This document shows positions 15,750-24,089 of a stretch of DNA of 36,149 nucleotides, one piece after another (position 1 is the stretch's first letter; each line of letters starts with the position of its first letter). The stretch lies in contig CALXAE010000004.1 of assembly GCA_944386205.1 (NCBI GenBank), positions 1 to 36,149 of the forward strand. The letters are read 5' to 3'. A program made the translations under genes and the position numbers. The notes under the pieces are model-generated. The model saw nothing but the letters and a program-made list of their open reading frames with translations, had not been told where the DNA came from and ran no database searches. The DNA is from an uncultured Clostridia bacterium. Its GTDB lineage: Bacteria; Bacillota; Clostridia; TANB77; CAG-508.

Positions 15750-17792
15750 ATGAAAGAAGATTTAATGGAGGCGAAAGACTTGAAGCCAAAAGATGAAGAA
15801 AATATAGAAAATGTAAAAGAAAAAACTGATGAAAAATCAGAACAAACAAAAAAAGAAGAGACCAGTAAAGAAATATTTAATTTAGAAAAAGTAGATACAG
15901 CAGAAGAAACAGAAAATATAACAAAAGACGAAAAAGTAGAAGAAAAGGAAAAAGTTTCCGAAGACAGTAAAAATCAATCAGAAGAAAAAAAGGTTAAAAA
16001 GCAAAAAAATAAAAAAGAAAAAAAGAAAAAACAAAATAAAGAAGATAATGATAAAAAGGATAAAGTAAAAAATACTAAATTAATTAAAAAGATTGTTATT
16101 TCTGTTGTTATTGTTGCTTTAATTGCGTTAATTTTTTCTACGGTGTTTGCTTTGACTAATATTAATAATGAGAAAATCATAAGTGGTGTTACCATTGAAG
16201 GAATAGAAGTTTCAGGATTGACTAAAGAGGAAGCAAGTGCAAAATTAGAAACAACATATGCTGAGAAATTAGGAAACAACATTATGTTACAATATGGTGA
16301 GTTTGAATCAGAATTAAATCCAACACTTATGGAAGTTAACTATAATATAGAAGAAGCAGTTAATGAGGCATATTCTCTAGGAAGAAATGGAAATATATTT
16401 GTAAATAATTATAATATTCTAGGTACACTTGTTGGAAAAAGAGACTTTGATGTTAATATGACAATGAATGAAGAAGTAACTAATCAAACAATCAATGACA
16501 TTGGAGCAAACTTACCAGGAATATTAGTAGAGTCTAGCTATAGTATAGAAGATGATAAATTAATTATTTCAAGAGGAAAAGAGGGTGTGATTGTTAATAC
16601 AGAACAACTTTTATCAAAAGTAAAAGATATGCTAAATGATATTCATGAGACAGAAAATGTAATCGAAATTCCTGTAGAAACAAAAACACCACAAGAGATC
16701 GACATTGATAAAATACATAGTGAAATTTATAAAGAAGCTAAAGATGCATATTATACAAAAGACCCTTTTACAGTTTATCCAGAAGTTGAAGGAATCGATT
16801 TTGATGTAGAACAAGCAAAAGCATTGATTTCAGCGGAAGTAAAAGATGAATATGTGATTGATTTAATCATAACAAAACCAAATGTAACTGTAGATCAAAT
16901 CGGAACAGAAGCATTCCCAGACCAATTATCTACATTTACAACTAGATATGATGCAAGTGATAAAGATAGAAGTACAAATTTAAGATTAGCTTGTGAAAAA
17001 TTAAATGGCACAGTAATTATGCCAGGAGGAACTTTTTCATATAATGAAACATTAGGTCCAAGAACATATGCAGCTGGATACAAAAATGCAAAAGTATATG
17101 AAAATGGGCAAGTAGTAGATGGCATAGGAGGAGGAATTTGTCAAATTTCTTCAACATTATATAATGCAGCATTAATGTCAGATATGGAAATTGTAGAAAG
17201 AAGAAATCATCAATTTGTTACCTCTTATGTAGGTGCAGGAAGAGATGCAACAGTTGTTTATGGTTCAACAGATTTTAGATTTAAAAATACTAGAACTTAT
17301 CCAGTTAGAATTGTTGCATCAGCTAAAAATGGTGTAGCAACAGTTTCAATATTTGGAATTAAGGAAGCAGATAGAGAATACACATATTCTTTTAAAACAG
17401 AAACAATTTCAACAATACCATATACAACAAAATATGTAACAGATTCAAGCCTAGCAGTAGGAAAAGAAGTTGTAAAACAAAAAGGAGCTAATGGATTGGT
17501 TACTCAAACATATATGACAAAAATGTTAAATGGAAAAGTTATATCAACTGAATTATTATCAAAAGATACGTATAGTGCAATGCAAAGAATTATTAACAGG
17601 GGCGGAACATCAACTACATCAAGTCAAAGCTCTTCAAGCAGTGCAGCAACTTCAACAACAACACCAACTACAAATACTCCAACAACTAATACAGGAACAA
17701 CACAAAACACAGAACAAGAAACTGTAACTCAGACTAAACCAGAAGAAACTCCAACGACTGAACAACAAACAACTACAGAAACAACAGAGTGA
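15750..17792 (+). CDS. VanW-family cell-envelope protein
   Basis: A 680-residue membrane-anchored surface protein. Residues 1-110 are a cytoplasmic Lys/Glu-rich, likely coiled-coil region. A membrane anchor lies at 113-136. About 140-390 resemble the peptidoglycan-binding PG_binding_4 repeats that precede VanW. The VanW domain is at about 400-525, with PGGTFSYNETLGPR, GGGICQISSTLYNAAL (around 460) and ERRNHQF. A G5-like stretch follows at about 540-610, then a Ser/Thr/Gln/Pro-rich tail to the end, probably in the wall. VanW proteins occur in glycopeptide-resistance clusters but are widespread housekeeping envelope proteins in Clostridia, and no van genes are near. A GGGGA ribosome binding site supports the first ATG. 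The stop is followed within 2 bases by a long palindrome. Confidence 0.9.
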   Translation: MKEDLMEAKDLKPKDEENIENVKEKTDEKSEQTKKEETSKEIFNLEKVDTAEETENITKDEKVEEKEKVSEDSKNQSEEKKVKKQKNKKEKKKKQNKEDNDKKDKVKNTKLIKKIVISVVIVALIALIFSTVFALTNINNEKIISGVTIEGIEVSGLTKEEASAKLETTYAEKLGNNIMLQYGEFESELNPTLMEVNYNIEEAVNEAYSLGRNGNIFVNNYNILGTLVGKRDFDVNMTMNEEVTNQTINDIGANLPGILVESSYSIEDDKLIISRGKEGVIVNTEQLLSKVKDMLNDIHETENVIEIPVETKTPQEIDIDKIHSEIYKEAKDAYYTKDPFTVYPEVEGIDFDVEQAKALISAEVKDEYVIDLIITKPNVTVDQIGTEAFPDQLSTFTTRYDASDKDRSTNLRLACEKLNGTVIMPGGTFSYNETLGPRTYAAGYKNAKVYENGQVVDGIGGGICQISSTLYNAALMSDMEIVERRNHQFVTSYVGAGRDATVVYGSTDFRFKNTRTYPVRIVASAKNGVATVSIFGIKEADREYTYSFKTETISTIPYTTKYVTDSSLAVGKEVVKQKGANGLVTQTYMTKMLNGKVISTELLSKDTYSAMQRIINRGGTSTTSSQSSSSSAATSTTTPTTNTPTTNTGTTQNTEQETVTQTKPEETPTTEQQTTTETTE

Positions 17793-17793
17793 T

Positions 17794-17883
17794 GTCCAAT
17801 TAGGGACGTTTCTTTTTGAGACATTTTTATGTTAATTATTGTCAACATAAAAATGTCTCAAAAAGAAACGTCCCTAATTGGAC
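17794..17883. repeat. Perfect 40-base inverted repeat, GGGACG family A (paired form)
   Basis: 17794-17833 and 17844-17883 are exact reverse complements with a 10-base loop. The arm begins GTCCAATTAGGGACG. The left arm recurs, with one change, as a lone half at 34187-34225. It starts 2 bases after the VanW stop and may double as a terminator. Confidence 0.9.
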
Positions 17884-17901
17884 AAAATAATTTCAAACCC
17901 A

Positions 17902-17929
17902 TTGACAAAAGTGAAAAAAGTAGTATAAT
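17902..17929 (+). promoter_or_regulatory. tRNA promoter
   Basis: TTGACA (17902-17907), a 16-base spacer and TATAAT (17924-17929), both at consensus, place the start of transcription a few bases before the tRNA. Confidence 0.85.
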
Positions 17930-17950
17930 AATAAATGTTCAATATGAAAT

Positions 17951-18026
17951 GCGCCATTAGCTCAGTTGGTAGAGCAGCAGACTCTTAATCTGATGGTCGG
18001 AGGTTCGATCCCTCTATGGCGCACCA
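17951..18026 (+). tRNA. trnK: tRNA-Lys (CTT)
   Basis: A 76-base cloverleaf. The acceptor stem GCGCCAT pairs with ATGGCGC, the D arm is GCTC..GAGC, the anticodon loop is CTCTTAA with anticodon CTT (reads AAG), and the T arm is GGAGGTTCGATCCCTC. The CCA end is encoded. The anticodon stem has one mismatch at its outermost pair (G-A). Confidence 0.95.
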
Positions 18027-18068
18027 CTACAAAATAAAAATTATGTAAATTTTAAAGGGGTGAGGGAT

Positions 18069-19019
18069 TTGCTAAAAATATATAACACAGATATGGAAAC
18101 AAATAAATTAGAAGAAATTAAAGAATTTAGAAAGGGAAGTTGGATAAATTTGGTTAATCCCTCCGAAAATGAAATAAAAAAAGTATGTGAGAACATTAAT
18201 ATTCAAGAAGACTTTATAAGAGATGCTTTAGACTATGAAGAAAAGGCAAGAATTGACACAGAAGAGGATGATAATACTATTCTTTTCGTGATAGATGTTC
18301 CTGTAATAGAAAAAAATGAAGAAAATGATATGTATTCTACCATGCCATTAGGAATGATTGTGGTAAGAGACGACTTTTTTATAACTGTATCTTTAAGAAA
18401 AAATAAGGTTATAGAAGATTTTGAAAAAAGAAAAATCAAAAATTTTCAAACATATAAAAAGACTAGATTTATTTTTCAAATCTTTTACTTGAATTCATCA
18501 TATTTTTTAAATTACCTAAAACAAATTAACAAAGAAACAGAAATTGCAGAATATATTTTAAAAAATTCTATGAAAAATAAAGAATTATTAAAATTGCTAA
18601 GTTTGGAAAAAGGTTTGGTGTATTTTGCAACATCTTTAAAATCAAATGAAATTGTCATGGAAAAAACTATGAGGGGAAAAATTGTAAAATTATATGATGA
18701 TGATGAAGATATATTAGAAGATGCGATTATTGAAAATAGGCAGGCAATCAAGATGGCTCAAATATATACAAATATCTTAAATGGAACTATGGATGCATAT
18801 GCGTCTATTATTTCTAATAATCTAAATGGCGTAATGAAATTTTTAACCTCTATAACTATTGTACTTGCTATTCCAACAATGATATCTAGTTTTTGGGGAA
18901 TGAATGTAAAATTACCATTTGAAAATAGTCCACTAGGATTTGTTATTATGGTATTCATTGCAGTTGTTCTAACTTTAGTAGTAACATGGTGGTTAAAGAG
19001 AAAAGATATGTTAGATTAG
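18069..19019 (+). CDS. corA: CorA-family divalent cation transporter
   Basis: A 316-residue CorA-type Mg2+/Co2+ channel that would form a pentamer in the membrane. The large cytoplasmic N-terminal domain is followed by two C-terminal membrane segments; the first ends in the diagnostic GMN (277-279) and the second leads into the basic tail WWLKRKDML. I choose TTG 18069 as start: AAAGGGGTGA lies at the right distance for it, while it would overlap the alternative GTG at 18060. The gene follows the tRNA closely and ends in a good terminator. The loop after GMN is not the usual acidic MPE and reads NVKLPFENSP, so this is a CorA-like branch. Confidence 0.9.
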   Translation: MLKIYNTDMETNKLEEIKEFRKGSWINLVNPSENEIKKVCENINIQEDFIRDALDYEEKARIDTEEDDNTILFVIDVPVIEKNEENDMYSTMPLGMIVVRDDFFITVSLRKNKVIEDFEKRKIKNFQTYKKTRFIFQIFYLNSSYFLNYLKQINKETEIAEYILKNSMKNKELLKLLSLEKGLVYFATSLKSNEIVMEKTMRGKIVKLYDDDEDILEDAIIENRQAIKMAQIYTNILNGTMDAYASIISNNLNGVMKFLTSITIVLAIPTMISSFWGMNVKLPFENSPLGFVIMVFIAVVLTLVVTWWLKRKDMLD

Positions 19020-19020
19020 A

Positions 19021-19059
19021 AAAAGGAAAATTGGGTATAAACTCAATCTTCCTTTTTTT
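19021..19059 (+). terminator. Rho-independent terminator of corA
   Basis: AAAAGGAA (19021-19028) pairs with TTCCTTTT (19049-19056), and an inner stem 19030-19036/19041-19047 closes a 4-base loop. A T7 run follows. Confidence 0.85.
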
Positions 19060-19382
19060 ATTGAATAGGAAAAACGATTTTTCCTATTCAATAAAAAAAC
19101 AACGTTGCACAGAAAAATTGCTACGCAATTTTTCGCGTCGACAAATCTTTACGCTTCTTTGAGAACTTAAATACATATAGTTAAATTAGAAAAGTAGAGA
19201 AAAGTTCTCGCGAAGCGAGATTTGTCCTGGTATAGGAAAAATCACTTTTCCTATACCAGAACGTCGCTTCGCTCTAACGATTGCACACAAATTTTACTTG
19301 CGTAAAATTTGGCGCACGAACAATGACGCGGGCCTTAAAAGGTTATAAACAGAGAAAATGTTTAAGAAAGCCCGCTATTGTT
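19053..19382. repeat. Cluster of nested hairpins and inverted repeats
   Basis: The 330 bases between corA and the CapA gene hold at least six inverted repeats. They are 19053-19074/19078-19099 (22 bases, loop CGA), 19112-19121/19125-19134, 19210-19218/19264-19272 (GCGAAGCGA) enclosing 19227-19240/19246-19259, 19289-19297/19302-19310, and an imperfect GAACAAT..GCGGGC pair 19318-19333/19369-19382 that ends at the CapA stop and may be its terminator. The GC-rich words CGCGAAGCGAG and GGCGCACG stand out from the AT-rich surroundings. No reading frame is seen. Confidence 0.75.
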
Positions 19383-19383
19383 C

Positions 19384-20664
19384 TTAAGGATTTAAAATTT
19401 TAGAGACTTTTTCTAATTCGCTTTTTAAAAGATTATATGTAGAGTTTCCAATAGAAGTATCTGTACCATCTTCATATAAAGCAATTGTTTTCTCAATATC
19501 TAATAATTTCATTTTTTTTGTACTTAGTGAAGAATCTCTATACATATAAATTGGGATATAATCTATATTATCAATTCTAACTGTATCATCTGCATGTTTG
19601 GTTATTTGTAAATCCAAAATAATAGACGTTCTAGTATTTTCAGCATTTTGACCACTAATAAAGTTTCCTAAAGAATAGATAATAAAACCGTCTTGTGTTG
19701 TTCCATCTTCTAGTGTAACAGTTCTTTTTTCCATCTGCTGTAAAACATGAGGATGTGTTCCTAAAATGATATTAACACCGTTTTTGAAAAGAAAGTCAGC
19801 TAGTTCATTTTGTGTACTATTTGAAACAGTACTATATTCTGTTCCCCAATGCATAGATGCAACAATGATATCTGCATCCTGTGATTTTGCTTTTTCAATA
19901 TCACTTTTAATTAAATCCTCATCAATTAGATTTACACAATATGGTTTATCAGAAGGAATAGCAATTCCATTTGTTCCATATGTATAATTTAAAAAGGCAA
20001 TTTTAATACCTTTTACATATTTAAATAAAATAGTATCTCTATCTTCTTGAGTTTTATATGTTCCTACATGAGAAATATCTGCATTATTTAAAACGTCAAT
20101 TGTCATTGAGAGACCATCAAAGCCCGTATCTAAACTATGATTTCCAGCAGTTGAAAGAACATCTACACCTAATTTTTTTAGATTATATGCTAAAGCATCA
20201 GGAGAATTAAATCTAGGATAATTACTGTAACCTCTTTCTTCTCCTGCAAATGTTGTTTCCAGATTAGCAACTGTTATATTAGAATTTTTTATATAATATT
20301 CAATATCCTCAAAGACGTAAGAAAAGTCGTATTCACCTGTATCTTTGTTATATGCATCCATATATTGTGTATTATGGCACATAACATCTCCAATAGCAGT
20401 TAAGTTAAAGGTGACATCTTCATCAGCATCTTGTGTGTTATCATCTGAATTAGTTGTATTTTCTTCAACTGAGCTTAATGTTTCAATATATTGTTCTGTA
20501 ATTCTGTGATATTTTAACCAGTTACTTGTAATATTAAATATAACAACAATAACAAATAGGACTAGTAGAATTAGTACAATTTTTAATAGAATTGTTGTTA
20601 ATTTTTTGGTGTCATCTTGTGATACATGTTTTGAATTTCTACGATTTCTAGTATGTCTTCTCAA
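19384..20664 (-). CDS. CapA-family (poly-gamma-glutamate capsule type) metallophosphatase-like protein
   Basis: A 426-residue membrane-anchored protein. The basic N-terminus (MRRHTRNRRN) is followed by a membrane segment at about 24-46 and an extracytoplasmic PGA_cap domain at about 85-380. Metal-site motifs of the calcineurin-like fold are clear: AIGDVMCHN, NLETTF, TAGNHSLDTG, VASMHWGTEY and LGTHPHVLQ. CapA acts in poly-gamma-glutamate synthesis/export in Bacillus, but single CapA-like genes without capBC, as here, are common in Clostridia and their role is unclear. RBS GGAGG lies before the ATG. No capB or capC is in the window. Confidence 0.88.
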   Translation of the reverse strand: MRRHTRNRRNSKHVSQDDTKKLTTILLKIVLILLVLFVIVVIFNITSNWLKYHRITEQYIETLSSVEENTTNSDDNTQDADEDVTFNLTAIGDVMCHNTQYMDAYNKDTGEYDFSYVFEDIEYYIKNSNITVANLETTFAGEERGYSNYPRFNSPDALAYNLKKLGVDVLSTAGNHSLDTGFDGLSMTIDVLNNADISHVGTYKTQEDRDTILFKYVKGIKIAFLNYTYGTNGIAIPSDKPYCVNLIDEDLIKSDIEKAKSQDADIIVASMHWGTEYSTVSNSTQNELADFLFKNGVNIILGTHPHVLQQMEKRTVTLEDGTTQDGFIIYSLGNFISGQNAENTRTSIILDLQITKHADDTVRIDNIDYIPIYMYRDSSLSTKKMKLLDIEKTIALYEDGTDTSIGNSTYNLLKSELEKVSKILNP

Positions 20665-20816
20665 TGATTTATCCTCCTTTATATATGAAATTTTTTGGAA
20701 AATAAAATTTTATTAAATACAAAATATCATAAAAAAGAAAAAATTTCAATTATTGTATAAAGAAAAAGAAAAAAGGATAGAATAATATCAAAACATAGAA
20801 AAAGGAGGAAAATAAA

Positions 20817-21005
20817 GTGAAAATTATAGATAAAATTGCATTAGTATTAATTATTATTGGTGCTATAAATTGGGGATTAATTGCATTATTTGAACTAGAT
20901 TTAGTTGCATTACTATTTGGAGAAATGACAATTTGGTCAAGAATTGTATATGGATTAGTAGGATTATCTGGTTTATGGGGCATCAAATTATTATTTGATG
21001 ATTAA
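20817..21005 (+). CDS. DUF378 family small membrane protein
   Basis: A 62-residue protein with two hydrophobic segments (about 6-28 and 40-58) separated by a short loop. The run IGAINWGLIALFELDLV and the second half IVYGLVGLSGLWGI are typical of DUF378. It starts at GTG, with AAAGGAGG 8 bases upstream. Function is unknown in the family. It is transcribed away from the CapA gene. Confidence 0.85.
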   Translation: MKIIDKIALVLIIIGAINWGLIALFELDLVALLFGEMTIWSRIVYGLVGLSGLWGIKLLFDD

Positions 21006-21012
21006 CCATAAA

Positions 21013-21041
21013 TTGAAGTTATGTTAAATTTGTGATATAAT
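21013..21041 (+). promoter_or_regulatory. Promoter of the 21087 gene
   Basis: TTGAAG (21013-21018), a 17-base spacer and TATAAT (21036-21041), with a TG-type extended -10. Confidence 0.55.
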
Positions 21042-21086
21042 AAGAGTATAAGTCATGTGTAGAAAAGAGAAAAGGAGGAAATAAGC

Positions 21087-21716
21087 ATGATGAGATTAAC
21101 AAGAAATCAGAAACGGGGGATTAAAATCGGCGTAGCTGTTGTAGGAGCAATTTCTATGTTTATCTTAGGCGGGGGCTTAGGTGCGAAAATCGAAGATGAA
21201 AGCTTTGCCTATGAGAGAAGTCGTTTGAGGTTACTGGAAAATGAAGCTTCTCAGAAAGAGACTGAATATGATAACCTCGAAAAGGAACATGAAAATCTTC
21301 AGGAGAATTATAACGAGCTTCAGAATGAGTATAATTCTCTGAAACAAGAGTATGAAAACTCTTCAAACTCTAGCACAATCGAAGAGCTTCAGAGCTATAT
21401 AGATGAGCTGGAATTGCAACTGTCAACAGAGAGTACGGCGGATGGTGAGACAATTACATCGACGTGGAATGACTATATCACGCAGGTGTTCTATAATGAT
21501 GGTAACCTGTACCACGTAGAAGATGAGGACTGGACGTTCTACTCTGACACGATGTTGCAGAATCCGATCGGAAATGACATCGTCATTATTTCACCAGTGA
21601 CAAAAGAAGATGAAGTAAAAAATGGAGGACTGACTCACCGCATATATACCGTTCGTACAGAAAGCGGATTGGTGTATTCTTCCGAGAAACCTAGTCTCAG
21701 TCAGATGACTGAATAA
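21087..21716 (+). CDS. Membrane-anchored coiled-coil protein with foreign codon use
   Basis: A 209-residue protein: basic N-terminus (MMRLTRNQKRGIK), membrane anchor at about 12-33, a long Glu/Asn/Leu/Gln coiled coil at about 45-118 (repeats like NLQENYNELQNEYNSL), and a C-terminal domain of about 85 residues, rich in Trp/Tyr/Asp, that I do not recognise. The anchor and coil suggest an envelope protein whose C-terminal domain is held outside. The codon use (CTT, CAG, GAG, ATC, one in-frame CGG for Arg) is far less AT-rich than the genes on either side and like the pair at 819-3383. It has its own promoter, AAAGGAGG site and terminator, so it is a self-contained, probably transferred unit. Confidence 0.78.
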   Translation: MMRLTRNQKRGIKIGVAVVGAISMFILGGGLGAKIEDESFAYERSRLRLLENEASQKETEYDNLEKEHENLQENYNELQNEYNSLKQEYENSSNSSTIEELQSYIDELELQLSTESTADGETITSTWNDYITQVFYNDGNLYHVEDEDWTFYSDTMLQNPIGNDIVIISPVTKEDEVKNGGLTHRIYTVRTESGLVYSSEKPSLSQMTE

Positions 21717-21764
21717 GCAAGAACTTTCTTGCATCTGTAACTTGTAAACAATTTCTCTTGATTT

Positions 21765-21787
21765 GAGAGGGCACTGCCCTCTCTTTT
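21765..21787 (+). terminator. Rho-independent terminator
   Basis: GAGAGGGC (21765-21772) pairs with GCCCTCTC (21776-21783) around a 3-base loop, and T4 follows. Confidence 0.92.
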
Positions 21788-21882
21788 CCTATTTAACTTC
21801 CCCAAAGTCCTTGAAAAATATGTAAAAATAGTATATAATACCAACGATATAAAAAGCTTTTTAAGAGAAAGGAATGAAGTAC

Positions 21883-23466
21883 ATGCTAAGTGCAAATGGT
21901 GTTACTGTCAGATTTGGAAAAAGAGTATTATTTGAAGATGTAAATATAAAATTTGGAAAAGGAAATTGTTATGGAATTATCGGTGCAAATGGTGCTGGTA
22001 AATCTACCTTTTTAAAAGTGTTATCAGGAGAAATTGAGCCAAGCAAAGGAGATGTAAGTTTAGATAAAGGAGAAAGAATTTCTGTTCTAAAACAAGACCA
22101 CTTTGCTTTTGAAGAATACACAGTTATGGACACAGTGTTAATGGGAAACAAAGAATTATATGATATCATGAAAGAAAAAGAGACCATCTATGCAAAACCA
22201 GATTTTTCAGAAGAAGATGGTATGAAAGCTGCAAAATTAGAAGAAAGATTTGCAGAATTAGATGGTTGGAATGCAGAATCAGATGCAGCAATTTTATTAA
22301 ATGATTTAGGAATTATACCAGATAACCATTATAAATACATGAAAGAAATTGAAGCCAAAGAAAAAGTTAAAGTATTATTAGCACAAAGTTTATTTGGAAA
22401 TCCAGATGTATTGCTATTAGACGAGCCAACAAATGACTTGGATATGAAAAGTATTAACTGGTTACAAGATTTCTTAATGGATTTTGAAAATACAGTTATT
22501 GTAGTATCACATGATAGATATTTTTTAAATAAAGTTTGTACACATATTGCAGATGTTGACTTTGGAAAAATAAAAGTATATCCAGGAAATTATGATTTCT
22601 GGTATGAATCAAGTCAATTAGCATTAAAACAAGCAAGAGAACAAAACAAAAAGAAAGAAGAAAAAATCAAAGAATTACAAGACTTTATTGCAAGATTTAG
22701 TGCGAATGCTTCAAAATCAAAACAAGCAACTTCAAGAAAGAAAACATTAGAGAAAATCGAATTAGAAGAAATCAAACCATCTAATAGAAAATATCCATAC
22801 ATTGATTTTAAACCAGATAGAGAACCAGGAAGGGAAATCTTACAAGTAAAAAATATCTCAAAAACAGTAGATGGTGTAAAATTATTAGATAATATTTCAT
22901 TTGATGTAAAAGAAGGAAATAAAATCGCATTTTTAGCAGATAATGAATTAGCTAAAACTGTATTATTCCAAATTATAGAAGGGGAACTAGAGCCAGATGA
23001 AGGAGAATTGGTTTGGGGAACAACCATTACAAAGTCATATTTCCCTAAGGATAATAATTATTTATTTGAAACAGATGAAAATATTACAGAATGGCTTAGA
23101 AAATATTCAAAAGACCCAGATGAAACCTATGTTAGAAGCTTTTTGGGAAGAATGTTATTCTCAGGAGATGAAGCACTAAAACAAGTAAGTGTATTATCTG
23201 GAGGAGAAAAAGTAAGATGTGTGTTATCAAAAATGATGTTATCAGGAGCAAATTTCTTAATATTTGATGAGCCAACAAACCACTTAGATATGGAAAGTAT
23301 TACATCATTAAACGAAGGAATGAAACGTTTTACAGGAAATATTTTATTTACATCACATGACCATGAATTGACACAAACAGTTGCCAACCGAATTATCGAT
23401 ATCAAAGAAAATGGAAAAATAATCGATAGAGAAGTTACCTATAATGAATATTTAGGAGTAGAATGA
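21883..23466 (+). CDS. ABC-F family ATPase, YbiT-like
   Basis: A 527-residue soluble protein with two ATPase domains and no membrane segment, as in ribosome-acting ABC-F proteins. Domain 1 has Walker A GANGAGKS and LLLDEPTNDLD, but its signature is reduced to EIEAKEKVKV. An Arg/Lys/Gln-rich linker (about 245-300) joins domain 2, where Walker A is degenerate (LADNELAKT) and the signature LSGGEK and LIFDEPTNHLD are normal. This asymmetry is seen in the YbiT-like branch. I prefer ATG 21883 over ATG 21874 because AGAAAGG then has proper spacing and MLSANGV matches the family start. The stop codon lies within a GGGGACG repeat. Confidence 0.9.
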   Translation: MLSANGVTVRFGKRVLFEDVNIKFGKGNCYGIIGANGAGKSTFLKVLSGEIEPSKGDVSLDKGERISVLKQDHFAFEEYTVMDTVLMGNKELYDIMKEKETIYAKPDFSEEDGMKAAKLEERFAELDGWNAESDAAILLNDLGIIPDNHYKYMKEIEAKEKVKVLLAQSLFGNPDVLLLDEPTNDLDMKSINWLQDFLMDFENTVIVVSHDRYFLNKVCTHIADVDFGKIKVYPGNYDFWYESSQLALKQAREQNKKKEEKIKELQDFIARFSANASKSKQATSRKKTLEKIELEEIKPSNRKYPYIDFKPDREPGREILQVKNISKTVDGVKLLDNISFDVKEGNKIAFLADNELAKTVLFQIIEGELEPDEGELVWGTTITKSYFPKDNNYLFETDENITEWLRKYSKDPDETYVRSFLGRMLFSGDEALKQVSVLSGGEKVRCVLSKMMLSGANFLIFDEPTNHLDMESITSLNEGMKRFTGNILFTSHDHELTQTVANRIIDIKENGKIIDREVTYNEYLGVE

Positions 23467-23496
23467 TGATTTGGGGACGGAGAAAAAATCATCATT
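23462..23496 (+). repeat. Single GGGGACG hairpin, family C (half form)
   Basis: AATGATGATTT (23462-23472) pairs with AAATCATCATT (23486-23496), with GGGGACGGAG in the loop. It overlaps the ABC-F stop codon (23464-23466). It matches one arm of the paired element at 27655-27760 almost base for base. Confidence 0.8.
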
Positions 23497-23531
23497 GTCT
23501 GAAAATCTGTGGAATAAGGAGATATGGGGTT

Positions 23532-24008
23532 ATGGAAAGAGTTGATAAAATAAATTATTATCTAGACATTGCAGAAAGTGTAGCTGAAAGAGGAACTTGT
23601 CTTAGAAATAATTATGGAAGTATTATTGTAAAAAATGATGAAATTATTTCTACAGGATATACAGGTGCTCCAAGAGGAAGAAAGAATTGTATTGATTTGG
23701 GCTATTGCATAAGACAAAAGTATGAAATGCCAAGTGGGAAAGGGTATGAAAAGTGCAGGTCTGTACATAGCGAACAAAATGCGATTATTAGTGCTGCAAG
23801 AAAAGATATGATAGGTGCTACATTGTATTTGGTAGGAATTAATCAACGAAATGGAGAATATGTAAAAGACAATGAACCATGTTCTTTCTGCAAAAGGATG
23901 ATCATTAATGCTGGAATAAAAGAAGTAGTAATGAGAGATAACAAATCAAAATATCGAGTTGAGCAGGTACAAAATTGGATTGAGCAGGATGATTCTTTAG
24001 AATATTAA
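23532..24008 (+). CDS. dCMP deaminase family protein (ComEB-like)
   Basis: A 158-residue zinc deaminase that converts dCMP to dUMP for thymidylate synthesis. It shows HSE (His79, Glu81) and PCSFC (Cys117, Cys120), the catalytic zinc site, and the 'GYTGAPRG' run (42-49) typical of dCMP deaminases. An open frame extends upstream to the ABC-F stop, but it runs through a repeat element. ATG 23532 has AAGGAG 10 bases upstream and gives the normal family start, so I use it. It lies 65 bases after the ABC-F gene, probably in one transcript. Confidence 0.88.
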   Translation: MERVDKINYYLDIAESVAERGTCLRNNYGSIIVKNDEIISTGYTGAPRGRKNCIDLGYCIRQKYEMPSGKGYEKCRSVHSEQNAIISAARKDMIGATLYLVGINQRNGEYVKDNEPCSFCKRMIINAGIKEVVMRDNKSKYRVEQVQNWIEQDDSLEY

Positions 24009-24028
24009 ATAAAACAAAAGACAGGGGA

Positions 24029-24054
24029 GGTTGGGAAATAATTCTTTTCCAACC
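24029..24054. other. Intergenic hairpin before tex
   Basis: GGTTGGGAAA (24029-24038) pairs with TTTTCCAACC (24045-24054) around 6 bases. No T run follows, so it is more likely an mRNA-processing or leader structure than a terminator. Confidence 0.45.
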
Positions 24055-24089
24055 AGATTTATGCCCTGAGGAAGGAATGTGATAAAAAA

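Noticed and set aside
15750..17792. Vancomycin-resistance cluster around the VanW protein
   Set aside because: No vanH, vanA, vanX or vanRS gene is present; VanW-domain proteins are common in Clostridia without resistance.
19053..19382. CRISPR array
   Set aside because: The repeats are inverted, different from each other and irregularly spaced; there are no direct repeats with uniform spacers and no cas genes.
23463..23531. Upstream extension of the dCMP deaminase frame
   Set aside because: The extension runs through a GGGGACG repeat and the ABC-F stop; ATG 23532 has AAGGAG and gives the family-typical N-terminus.
24029..24054. Terminator between the dCMP deaminase gene and tex
   Set aside because: The stem is good but no T run follows on either strand, so I list it only as a hairpin.
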